This document shows positions 15,399 through 22,152 of a stretch of 31,266 nt of DNA, one piece after another. Numbering within the stretch: position 1 is the first letter of the stretch; each line of letters begins with the position of its first letter. The translations under genes were made by a program, and so were the position numbers. Source of the stretch: an uncultured Dialister sp. (GTDB lineage Bacteria > Bacillota > Negativicutes > Veillonellales > Dialisteraceae); NCBI GenBank assembly GCA_934216155.1, contig CAKQBK010000025.1, forward strand, positions 1 through 31,266, given 5' to 3'. Under the pieces are notes generated by a model. The model made no database searches. It saw only the letters and a list, made by a program, of their open reading frames with translations, and was not told the origin of the DNA.

Positions 15399-17812
15399 TA
15401 CAAAACTCCTTTAAAGAAGTGGCCTCGGGTCACGGTCTGGTTCCCCGCCCCGGCAGGCTTCGGTGCCTGTTTTTCGCCACGTAGGATTTCACAATAGTCA
15501 CGGCAGACACGTTCCACCGGTCCTTCGATGCCACGAAGGTCTAAGCAGAAGGCGGTGAGCCCGGTTTTCAAAAGGTCTTTCATGTAGGGCCGCATGTCTA
15601 GCACATGGCAGTTCTGGATGTGCATGTGGCACCATTCGTCGGTTTTTACAGGAAATAGACGGCCTTCCCCATCTTTCAATTGGTAACTATGTTTCATGCA
15701 GGGGGCCGGGCAATGGTTCTTGTCAGTGCCGCCTAACAAACTATTGATGACGCAGTACTCAGAAATCATCATTTCTGTGCGACCATACACATAAGCACCC
15801 AGTGGCAGATCGGTCTGTTTCGCCATATCCCGAATCTGGGGCAGCGTCAGTTCTTGGGACACATAGGCACCGGAAAATCCTAAGGTTTGTATGCGAGACA
15901 GGGCCGGGCCATTGAAAAGATTCATAGACGGACTGGCAATAACCGGAAGGTCCGTGCCTTTTAGCCATTCGGTGGCACCTGCATATTCGACAAAAACCGT
16001 ATCGGGACCTAAGGTGAGTTGTTTCTGGAATTGGGCTTTTGCTTTGGCGCTGTTCTTTTCTCGTACCACACGAGGGGTAGGAAATACAAGTTGTGCCCCA
16101 TGTTCCTGGCAGAGTGTCCGTGCTTTTTCAAAGTCTGCAAAAGGAATGGGCCGGTGATGGAACGATTCTCCCCCAAAGATGAAGGAACGCACCCCGGCCG
16201 CGAGGGCTTCTTCCAGCTGGGCCAGCGAATCGGTGCGGACTGTGATATGGGGCTTACGGGACAGTGCCACCGGCTTTGCCGCAGCGGCCATAGGCGCACC
16301 GGTGGGTCTGGGAATGAGTGCTTCGTGGTCTTCCCGGCGCAAGGTTTCAATCTTTTCGATGGCTTCCTGACGAAGATGGTTCAGTACGCTTTTGGGCACC
16401 ATGCAGCCATCGTTGTGAATCATAGCTTTTTCCAGGGTGAACCATGTATTTCCTAAACGAGAAAGCTGGGCTTCGATGTCCTTTTCATCGGTCACCCGCG
16501 ATAGGGCTGTTTCGGCGACGAAATCAGAGGTAACTTCCACGTGATGGCCTTTGTCATCTCTGACAGATAAGGAAATGGGCTTTCCGGCGGAGACGTTCAT
16601 CCAGCAGGACAAAGGAATCTTCCCTACCAGATCCTTCATGGCGAGGGATTTCTTCTCCGGTTTTACATTCCAATACACCTGGCCGTTGGGAACAGGCTTG
16701 GCATCACAAAGAACTTTGAAATTTCTATTTTTCAAAGGAAATACTTGGTCTGCGCTGACGTATTGGATGGTTTTCTTGGCCGTTTCATAGGAAATACCGG
16801 TCACTTCGGTCAGTTTTCTCATATGGTCTGCCTGGAAGGTGAATTGCCCTTTGGTGATTTTTTCCACATGACCGGCATCCACCCCATGATTGCCCGGAGC
16901 GTATTCGGTCTTCATGGAAGGACCTGCTTCGTCGTCCAAGTAATGAGTGCTATAGCCGCGGTTAAATTCTTCTTCCAAATGGAGCGTCAGCGGCTCTGTA
17001 TCAATGGTCTGCGCTTTTTCCGCTGCATCGATGGCTTTGCGGTACGCGGAGACGGTATTGAATACGTACTCAGGACTCTTCATGCGGCCTTCCACTTTGA
17101 GAGAGGCCACACCGGCTTTCAGCAAGTCCGCCATGCGAGGAAGCCCCATCATATCTTTCAGACTGAGAATGTATTTCCCTGCGCCTTTTCTCATGGGACG
17201 ACCGGCACTGTCCACCAGTTCATATTCCTTGCGGCAAGGCTGGGCACAGGACCCGCGATTTCCGCTCCGTCCCCCACTGAAGCTACTCATGAGACACTGC
17301 CCGGAATAGCACACGCACAGGGCACCGTGAACGAATACCTCGATTTCTACGTCGGTGGACTTGGTGATATGCTGGATTTCGTCTAGAGAAAGTTCTCTGG
17401 ATAGAACCACTCGCTGGAAGCCTCGGTCACCAAGGAATTTCACGCCGTCTAAATTCGACACGGTCATCTGGGTGCTGGCATGGAGCGGAATGTGCGAAGC
17501 AATACGCCGCGCCATGTCTACCACGCCGAAGTCCTGCACCAGAAGGCCATCGATGGGAATGGACCCTAAGAAACGAAGGTATCCTTCCAGATCCTTCATT
17601 TCCATGTCGCCGATTAAGGTATTCAAGGTCACATATACACAGGCCCCTTTCACATGGGCCGTTTTCACCGCTTCTGTCATTTCTTCGTTGGAAAAGTTAC
17701 CGGCGAACTTGCGGGCACTGAAAAGCTTCCCGCCCAGGTACACCGCATCGGCCCCTGCATCCAGAGCCGCTATCAAATGGGCCGGAGAACCGGCCGGGGC
17801 TAGTAATTCCAT
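15398..17812 (-). CDS. U32 family peptidase-like protein (RlhA-type, DUF3656)
   Basis: The 804-residue product starts MELLAPAGSPAHLIAALDAGADAVYLGG, the standard U32 opening. The Fe-S-type cysteine cluster is visible: Cys166, Cys168, Cys173, Cys189 and Cys193 in the segment ending SCAQPC. A DUF3656-like middle (about 320-500) is followed by a second U32-like module (about 520-780) with EYCVINSLLGG and CPAPCMKH. This long two-module form resembles E. coli RlhA, which hydroxylates a 23S rRNA cytidine; the old 'peptidase' name is probably misleading. The specific substrate is inference. A CAAGGAG site precedes the ATG, and mutS2 follows with a one-base overlap. Confidence 0.9.
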   Translation of the reverse strand: MELLAPAGSPAHLIAALDAGADAVYLGGKLFSARKFAGNFSNEEMTEAVKTAHVKGACVYVTLNTLIGDMEMKDLEGYLRFLGSIPIDGLLVQDFGVVDMARRIASHIPLHASTQMTVSNLDGVKFLGDRGFQRVVLSRELSLDEIQHITKSTDVEIEVFVHGALCVCYSGQCLMSSFSGGRSGNRGSCAQPCRKEYELVDSAGRPMRKGAGKYILSLKDMMGLPRMADLLKAGVASLKVEGRMKSPEYVFNTVSAYRKAIDAAEKAQTIDTEPLTLHLEEEFNRGYSTHYLDDEAGPSMKTEYAPGNHGVDAGHVEKITKGQFTFQADHMRKLTEVTGISYETAKKTIQYVSADQVFPLKNRNFKVLCDAKPVPNGQVYWNVKPEKKSLAMKDLVGKIPLSCWMNVSAGKPISLSVRDDKGHHVEVTSDFVAETALSRVTDEKDIEAQLSRLGNTWFTLEKAMIHNDGCMVPKSVLNHLRQEAIEKIETLRREDHEALIPRPTGAPMAAAAKPVALSRKPHITVRTDSLAQLEEALAAGVRSFIFGGESFHHRPIPFADFEKARTLCQEHGAQLVFPTPRVVREKNSAKAKAQFQKQLTLGPDTVFVEYAGATEWLKGTDLPVIASPSMNLFNGPALSRIQTLGFSGAYVSQELTLPQIRDMAKQTDLPLGAYVYGRTEMMISEYCVINSLLGGTDKNHCPAPCMKHSYQLKDGEGRLFPVKTDEWCHMHIQNCHVLDMRPYMKDLLKTGLTAFCLDLRGIEGPVERVCRDYCEILRGEKQAPKPAGAGNQTVTRGHFFKGVL

Positions 17813-17835
17813 GTTTTATCTCCTTGTATGGTTGG

Positions 17836-17915
17836 GTGACTGGTCACTCGTGACTGGTGACTGGGGTTCGTCTTCCATAAATCCCAGTCACTAGTCACCA
17901 GTCCACTAGTCACCA
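17836..17915. repeat. Family F palindromic array (TGACTGG heptamers)
   Basis: Tandem 7-bp units TGACTGG, TCACTCG, TGACTGG, TGACTGG face the inverse CCCAGTCACTAGTCACCAGTC across a loop of about 20 bases. It lies 24 bases upstream of the U32 gene start. Related arrays are at 21089-21166, 28654-28752 and 31078-31140. Confidence 0.8.
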
Positions 17916-17951
17916 ATTTTCATAGCTAAAGCCAATCTTTATTATAAACGG

Positions 17952-17991
17952 AAAAGATGAGATATTCAATGAAAGGAATATCTCATCTTTT
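17952..17991. terminator. Perfect 16-bp hairpin, probable bidirectional terminator
   Basis: AAAAGATGAGATATTC pairs perfectly with GAATATCTCATCTTTT around an 8-base loop, with A and T runs at its ends. It stands between the adenosyltransferase gene and the U32/mutS2 unit and would separate their transcripts. Confidence 0.7.
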
Positions 17992-18040
17992 ATATCATGT
18001 GGTTAGATAAAGAAACCTATGGGATGATTTTCTTATGTAG

Positions 18041-18150
18041 TAAAGGTTCTGAAGGTTCTAAGGGTTCTAGGGGCCCCTATAGCTAGCGTCTATTGTCTCA
18101 TTTGAGAAACGTGAGAACCCTTTGTACCCTTAGAACCTTCAGAACCTTAT
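18041..18150. repeat. Family A element, divergent (GGTTCTAAG units)
   Basis: Arms of 9-bp units (AAGGTTCTG, AAGGTTCTA, AGGGTTCTA) face CTTAGAACCTTCAGAACC, with the centre TAGCTAGCGTCTAT and TCTCATTTGAG. The inner sequence and unit type match the copy at 4555-4773 best. Confidence 0.72.
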
Positions 18151-18194
18151 GCTCACCAAACGAATCAATAGTGGTTTTACCGATAGGAGCAGAC

Positions 18195-18282
18195 ATCACC
18201 GAGTACGCTTGATATGTTCATAGCGATGTATACCGCTTGTGCCTCCCCCTCAGCCTTCGGCAGCTCCCCCGACAGGGGAGCC
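18195..18282. repeat. Family B fragment
   Basis: ATCACCGAGTACGCTTGATA, TGTTCATAGCG and the CTTCGGCAGCTCCCCCGACA block match 12902-12993 and the right part of the 331-bp repeats around pheS. A CTCCCCCCTTTGGGGGAG hairpin element follows at about 18341-18365. Confidence 0.68.
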
Positions 18283-18425
18283 AAGTCGCTAGTAATGATT
18301 CCGATTGAATCACTTTGCACGAAAACAGAATCATCGATTTATCTCCCCCCTTTGGGGGAGAACACAAGAGGGGGCAACTCTAGCGAGCTGCATTGCTTTG
18401 TTGGGCAAACCGTAATGATATGATT

Positions 18426-18548
18426 CTTTAAGCCCTTACCGCTGGTGCTGCTGAGATTTCTCCACGCAGGAGCACATCTCACCTTAATACACTTGTAGCA
18501 CTCTGCACAAATACGATCGGTCGAAATGACGGTTTTGGTTAGAGACAC
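18426..18548. repeat. Family D element, copy 1
   Basis: It matches 21476-21597 across its length: CTTTAAGCCCTTACC, GATTTCTCCAC, CACATCT, AATACACTT and ATACGATCGGTCGAAATGAC are shared. No gene. A 9-bp half array (AACCTGAGC units, 18548-18597) follows directly. Confidence 0.75.
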
Positions 18549-18597
18549 ATTCGGCAAACCTGAGCAACCTGAGAAACTTGAGAATCCTGAGCCACCT
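18548..18597. repeat. Family A half element (9-bp array)
   Basis: CATTCGGCAAACCTGAGC is followed by phased AACCTGAGA, AACTTGAGA and ATCCTGAGCC units. This is the right-arm half of a family A element; the left arm is absent and family D sequence precedes it. Confidence 0.7.
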
Positions 18598-18608
18598 ATT
18601 ACCCCAAA

Positions 18609-18683
18609 CAAAAAAAGCAGGGGCGCTTTATAAGCTATGCGCCCCCACCTTCATTTCTCACTTCTAACTTGTCACTTCTAACT
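18609..18683 (-). terminator. Family E half element acting as terminator of the adenosyltransferase
   Basis: Reading the minus strand from the gene stop, a 7-bp array (AGTTAGAAGTGACAAGTTAG type) is followed by GGGGGCGC...GCGCCCC and then TGCTTTTTTTG. This is a good rho-independent terminator made from a family E repeat. The hairpin itself is at 18609-18646. Confidence 0.7.
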
Positions 18684-18687
18684 GCTT

Positions 18688-19191
18688 TTATTTCACTTCT
18701 GCTTCGTATCTAGCCAAGGTGAAGCACAGGTCAGAGAGTCTATTGAGGTAACGGATATCCACTTCGTGGACGTCTTCTTCTTCGGAGAGTCTCCACATGT
18801 CTCTTTCTGCACGGCGAACTACGGTACGTGCTACGTCTAAGAAGCTGGAGGACTGGGTATCTCCTGGTACGAGGAAGTGATCCAGCGGTGCCAGTTCTTC
18901 GGTGTAGGCATCGATGATATGTTCCAGTTCGGTTACATGGTCAGCGGTAATGTTTGCTTCTTTGCCGATACTGGCAATGTCTGCCATGAGGAGCCACAGT
19001 TCTTTCTGCAGTTTATAAATGGTTTCTTTGACCTTATCATGGGATGCGAAGGCGCGGCACTGGCCAAGAACGGAGTCCACTTCGTCAATGGTGCCATAGG
19101 TTTCTACCCGAAGGCTTCCTTTGGAAACTCTTTCGCCGGTGTAGAGACTGGTTTTGCCTTTATCCCCTGTACGAGTATATACTTTTGCCAT
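18688..19191 (-). CDS. PduO-type ATP:cob(I)alamin adenosyltransferase
   Basis: The 167-residue product carries the PduO/MMAB signatures: an ATP-binding N-terminus YTRTGDKGKTSLYTGERVSK, then YGTIDEVDSVLGQCRAF, and the C-terminal helix block FLVPGDTQSSSFLDVARTVVR continuing RRAERD. The last helix has RYLNRLSDLCFTLARY. It converts cob(I)alamin to adenosylcobalamin in the cytoplasm, the cofactor for enzymes such as methylmalonyl-CoA mutase. One oddity is VPGDTQ where many homologues have PGG. An AGGAGG site precedes the ATG. It is a single-gene unit, bounded upstream by a MITE and downstream by a repeat-derived terminator; no other B12 genes are in the window. Confidence 0.94.
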   Translation of the reverse strand: MAKVYTRTGDKGKTSLYTGERVSKGSLRVETYGTIDEVDSVLGQCRAFASHDKVKETIYKLQKELWLLMADIASIGKEANITADHVTELEHIIDAYTEELAPLDHFLVPGDTQSSSFLDVARTVVRRAERDMWRLSEEEDVHEVDIRYLNRLSDLCFTLARYEAEVK

Positions 19192-19243
19192 GATAATCCT
19201 CCTGTTTCATTCAAACATTGAATCTATCCAGTGAATCATTACA

Positions 19244-19400
19244 CTAGGGAAACACTGATTTAATCATGGTTTGAAATTATTCTTGGATTTTTAGGAAAGA
19301 AAATCCGCGAATAGCGAGCTATTTAAGGATTTCCTTGACGATGCTTTGGATAAAAATTCATATAATTCCAAATTCTTTGATTAAATCAGCGTTTCCCTAG
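19244..19400. mobile_element. Complete 157-bp MITE (family G)
   Basis: The terminal inverted repeats are 23 bases, CTAGGGAAACACTGATTTAATCA at the left (19244-19266, given here as first 20: CTAGGGAAACACTGATTTAA) and its inverse at 19378-19400 with one mismatch. The interior contains further inverted repeats and no ORF. TA dinucleotides lie within a few bases of both ends, which would fit a TA target duplication but is not conclusive. A second, partial copy in inverse orientation occupies 1-131. It lies just upstream of the adenosyltransferase gene. No transposase of a parent element is in the window. Confidence 0.8.
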
Positions 19401-19478
19401 GTATATTATACACAATAGGAAGAAAAAGGAATAGTCCCATTTGATATTTTATTAAATTTTGATGAAAAGGCTCTGCAA

Positions 19479-19501
19479 GGTTAGCCCTTCGGGCAGGTTA
19501 T
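19479..19501. repeat. 23-bp hairpin repeat, copy 1
   Basis: GGTTAGCCCTTCGGGCAGGT and three more bases match the reverse complement of 22089-22111 with one mismatch. It contains its own GCCC-TTC-GGGC hairpin. Confidence 0.6.
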
Positions 19502-19548
19502 AATTCTACTGATTTGTTTCATCCCATATATCATTCATATTTCCTAGC

Positions 19549-19608
19549 AAAGGGTTATAAAAGGTTATGAGAAAAACGTTATTTCCCATAACCCTTATAA
19601 CCTTTTAT
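19549..19608. repeat. Family H palindrome (AAGGGTTATA hairpin)
   Basis: AAGGGTTATAAAAGGTTATG faces CATAACCCTTATAACCTTTT across about 18 bases. Similar hairpins at 21988-22053 and 28501-28560 lie just beyond gene ends and look like terminators; this copy lies between ndk and the adenosyltransferase. Confidence 0.65.
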
Positions 19609-19725
19609 CAGTCGAAATCATCTATATGATATAGCTACCAAAGCAGCACCATATAACCCTTAGGATGGCCGTTTACTTTCCATGTTTGATAGATAAAATC
19701 ATGGGATATAACCTTTTTAGGCCAC

Positions 19726-19758
19726 AAAAAAACGCCAGATTTGCATCTGACGTTTTTT
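19726..19758 (-). terminator. Rho-independent terminator of htpX-ndk
   Basis: On the minus strand AAAAAACGTCAGAT...ATCTGGCG is followed by TTTTTTT, six bases beyond the ndk stop. It is a strong intrinsic terminator. Confidence 0.88.
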
Positions 19759-19763
19759 CTCAA

Positions 19764-20186
19764 TTATTTGGACAGTTCTGGGAACCAGAGACCAATTTCT
19801 CTCTGAGCGGTTTCTACTGCATCGGAAGCGTGAACTACGTTTTCATCGATGGAAGTAGCGAAGTCGCCACGGATGGAGCCAGGAACAGCTTCCAGTGGGT
19901 TGGTAGCGCCGTTGATCTGACGAACAGCTGCTACAGCGTTTTCGCCTTCGATAACCATAGCCAGTACTGGGCCAGAGGTGATGAAGTCGATGAGAGCTTT
20001 GAAGAAGCCTTTGCCTTTGTGTTCAGCGTAATGTTCTTCAGCCAGTTCAACCGGTACGTTGATCATTTTGATTGCATGGATGGAGAGACCTTTTTTTTCG
20101 AAACGGGAAATAACTTCGCCGCAGATGTGTTTCTTCACGCCGTCCGGTTTTACGAGTACGAGAGTTTTTTCAATGTTGTTTGCCAT
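19764..20186 (-). CDS. ndk: Nucleoside diphosphate kinase
   Basis: The 140-residue product is full length for the family. It begins EKTLVLVKPDGVKKHICGEV, the NDK opening, and has the catalytic histidine His119 in NVVHASDAVETAQREI, preceded by GSIRGDFA. It moves the gamma phosphate from ATP to other nucleoside diphosphates through a phosphohistidine, in the cytoplasm. An AAGGAGG site stands about nine bases before the ATG. It follows htpX with a 14-base gap, so it is co-transcribed, and an intrinsic terminator lies immediately after it. Confidence 0.98.
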   Translation of the reverse strand: MANNIEKTLVLVKPDGVKKHICGEVISRFEKKGLSIHAIKMINVPVELAEEHYAEHKGKGFFKALIDFITSGPVLAMVIEGENAVAAVRQINGATNPLEAVPGSIRGDFATSIDENVVHASDAVETAQREIGLWFPELSK

Positions 20187-20200
20187 TTAAAATAGCCTCC

Positions 20201-21064
20201 TTAATAAGAATGCATTCTGGCTGCGATTTCACGCAGCTTTTTAATACGATCCTCCGTAGAAGGATGCGTAGAAAACAAATTTGCCATGCCGCCCAATCCT
20301 GCCAATGGGTTGATGATGAAAAGTCCACTGGTGGCTGGTTTCGCATCAGGAATCACTTTGTTGTGAGCGTAGTTGTCCAGTTTCTGCAGGGCACTTGCCA
20401 GGGCCAGCGGTTTCCCTGAAATTTCAGCCCCCGACGCATCAGCCATGTATTCTCTAGACCGAGACAGGGCGAACTGAATGAGGGACGCTGCCAAAGGCGC
20501 TACGACGATGGTCACCATAAGAGCAATGGGGTTGCTCCTATTTCCATCTTCATCTCTAGCGGTACCAAAGATGGCCGCCCACTGGGCAATGTTTGCGATG
20601 TAGGAAATAGCGGTCGCAATGGATGCGGCCAGTGTCATTATCAGTGTATCACGATGTTTCACGTGTGACAACTCATGGGAAATAACTCCTGCCAGTTCAT
20701 CCCGATCCAGCATGGAAAGTATGCCTTCGGTCACTGCTACAGCAGCGTGCTCTGGATTTCTACCAGTCGCAAAGGCGTTCGGCACGTCGGTGGGAATCAC
20801 ATAGAGCTTTGGCATCGGGAGCTGTGCATTACGGCACAGACCGCGAACCAGTTCGTACAGCTCCGGCACTTGCTGTTCTGACAGTGGCTGGGCATTGTAG
20901 GCCCGAAGTGCCATTTTGTCACAGTTCCAGTAGGTGTAGAAGTTGATGGCAAAGGAAATAAATAGCATCATGGTCGCTCCGGACCGTCCGCCAACAACAC
21001 CGCCGATGGCCATCAGAATCAGGCTGAGCAGTGTCAGAAGCATTACGGATTTGACTCTGTTCAT
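20201..21064 (-). CDS. htpX: Membrane zinc metalloprotease HtpX
   Basis: The 287-residue M48 protease has two N-terminal membrane segments (about 7-24 and 28-46), the zinc motif HELSH at 130-134 with the third ligand Glu205 in SREYMADASGAE, and two further hydrophobic segments (about 140-165 and 180-200). The catalytic domain is expected on the cytoplasmic side, where it degrades misfolded membrane proteins. All catalytic residues are present. An AAGAGG site precedes the ATG. It is the first gene of the htpX-ndk unit. A family F heptamer palindrome lies 25-100 bases upstream of its start, between it and the tRNA. Confidence 0.96.
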   Translation of the reverse strand: MNRVKSVMLLTLLSLILMAIGGVVGGRSGATMMLFISFAINFYTYWNCDKMALRAYNAQPLSEQQVPELYELVRGLCRNAQLPMPKLYVIPTDVPNAFATGRNPEHAAVAVTEGILSMLDRDELAGVISHELSHVKHRDTLIMTLAASIATAISYIANIAQWAAIFGTARDEDGNRSNPIALMVTIVVAPLAASLIQFALSRSREYMADASGAEISGKPLALASALQKLDNYAHNKVIPDAKPATSGLFIINPLAGLGGMANLFSTHPSTEDRIKKLREIAARMHSY

Positions 21065-21088
21065 AAGTAAGACCTCTTTTGTTGTAAT

Positions 21089-21166
21089 CTAGTAGCTGGT
21101 GACTCGTGACTGGTGACTAAAGGAAAATAGATTCCCAGTCACAAGTCACCAGTCACTAGCTACCAA
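21089..21166. repeat. Family F palindromic array (TGACTGG heptamers)
   Basis: TAGTAGCTGGTGACTCGTGA and CTGGTGACT face AGTCACAAGTCACCAGTCAC and TAGCTA. This is the same construction as 17836-17915, placed just upstream of htpX. Confidence 0.78.
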
Positions 21167-21200
21167 TATTGAAAATCGTAAATACGTTGTAAAATAAAAA

Positions 21201-21277
21201 TGGTCGGAACGACATGATTCGAACATGCGACCTCTACCACCCCAAGGTAGCGCTCTACCAAACTGAGCTACGTCCCG
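21201..21277 (-). tRNA. tRNA-Pro (anticodon GGG)
   Basis: The minus strand folds as a normal cloverleaf: acceptor CGGGACG/CGTTCCG with one G-U pair, D arm GCTCAGTTTGGTAGAGC, anticodon stem CTACC/GGTAG around the loop TTGGGGT (anticodon GGG), T arm with TTCGAAT and an encoded CCA end. A T-rich stretch (CCATTTTTATTTT) follows and may terminate it. It reads CCC and CCU codons. Confidence 0.95.
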
Positions 21278-21372
21278 ACAATTGCTACATGACATAGGAT
21301 ACTCGATTTTTACGTATTTGTCAAGTATAGGCTTTGTGTAAGTTGGCATAATTCCGCTGGAGCTAACGGGGT

Positions 21373-21428
21373 GTAAGTTGCTCAGGTTGCTCAGGGTTCT
21401 CAGGGTTCTCAGGTTCGTCGAATGTGCC
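21373..21428. repeat. Family A half element (9-bp array)
   Basis: Phased GTTGCTCAG, GTTGCTCAG, GGTTCTCAG, GGTTCTCAG units run into GTTCGTCGAATGTGCC. The inverse arm is absent. It is followed by a family D element. Confidence 0.72.
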
Positions 21429-21475
21429 TAGAATCGTAAACAGCACTTAGTAAATGGAGATACTATGTTTTGCTG

Positions 21476-21597
21476 CTTTAAGCCCTTACCACTAATGCTG
21501 ATAAGATTTCTCCACTCAGGGACACATCTTATTTCAATACACTTATGTCATCAAGTGCATATACGATCGGTCGAAATGACGGATATGGATAGAGTCT
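21476..21597. repeat. Family D element, copy 2
   Basis: It matches 18426-18548, with the shared blocks CTTTAAGCCCTTACC, GATTTCTCCAC and ATACGATCGGTCGAAATGAC. In both places a 9-bp family A half array lies against it, though on opposite sides. Confidence 0.75.
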
Positions 21598-21606
21598 CTA
21601 CCAGAA

Positions 21607-21853
21607 GTCCCCTTCCTTTGGAAGGGGAACGGACATAAGCGTAGCGTAATGTCCCAGGGGATAGCTCGCTTTAGCGATATATTACATACGCCTCTACTCA
21701 TTTCGGCGTTCTGCTATAGCGATTAACCGCAAGTTCTGGACGCCGACTTGGCTATGTATCTCCCATCATTTATATCGCTAGTGGGAGCTATCCCCCCTGC
21801 CCCCCTTTCAGCGAAAGGGGGCTTCCGCTAGAAATTCTTCCTTTAGTGTCACT
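21607..21853. repeat. Family C element, copy 2
   Basis: It is closely similar to 12622-12872 along the whole length, including the outer CCCCTTCCTTTGGAAGGGG hairpin and the palindromic GGGGATAGCTCGCT...GGGAGCTATCCCC pair. The 875-bp spacer 21278-22152 is made almost entirely of repeats of families A, C, D and H. Confidence 0.8.
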
Positions 21854-21881
21854 CATTCTTTTACCGCTAGGGAAACACAGA

Positions 21882-21929
21882 TAGAACCTTCAGAACCTTT
21901 AGTACCTTGAGAACCCTTAGTACCTTTAC
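21882..21929. repeat. Family A half element (GAACCTTCA units)
   Basis: Phased AGAACCTTC, AGAACCTTT, AGTACCTTG, AGAACCCTT units form a right-arm half array. Immediately before it, CTAGGGAAACACAGA (21868-21882) resembles the terminus of the family G MITE. Confidence 0.65.
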
Positions 21930-21987
21930 CACAAAAGAAATAATCGAACAATTTGCTATTTCCCTATTTCCTAAATCTAAAAATCTA

Positions 21988-22053
21988 AAAAGGGCTATAA
22001 AAGTATGATACTATGATCAGTTTCATAACCTTTATAACCCTTTATATAAGTTC
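21988..22053 (-). terminator. Family H hairpin, probable pheT terminator
   Basis: On the minus strand AAAGGGTTATAAAGGTTATG faces ATCATACTTTTATAGCCC, followed by TTTTTAG. It is the first T-tailed hairpin after the pheT stop, about 100 bases on. Confidence 0.65.
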
Positions 22054-22088
22054 TATATGATATTGATAGCAAGCAGGTATCACAGCGT

Positions 22089-22111
22089 ATAACCTGCCCG
22101 CAGGGCTAACC
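22089..22111. repeat. 23-bp hairpin repeat, copy 2
   Basis: It is the reverse complement of 19479-19501 with one mismatch and lies just downstream of pheT. Next to it, CCCAAGCAGT...ACTGCTATGGG (22119-22144) forms another small stem. Confidence 0.6.
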
Positions 22112-22152
22112 CTATACCCCCAAGCAGTTTACACTGCTATGGGCTCAAACCA

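Noticed and set aside
21146..21349. 67-codon minus-strand frame across the tRNA
   Set aside because: It overlaps the clear tRNA-Pro and has no coding features.
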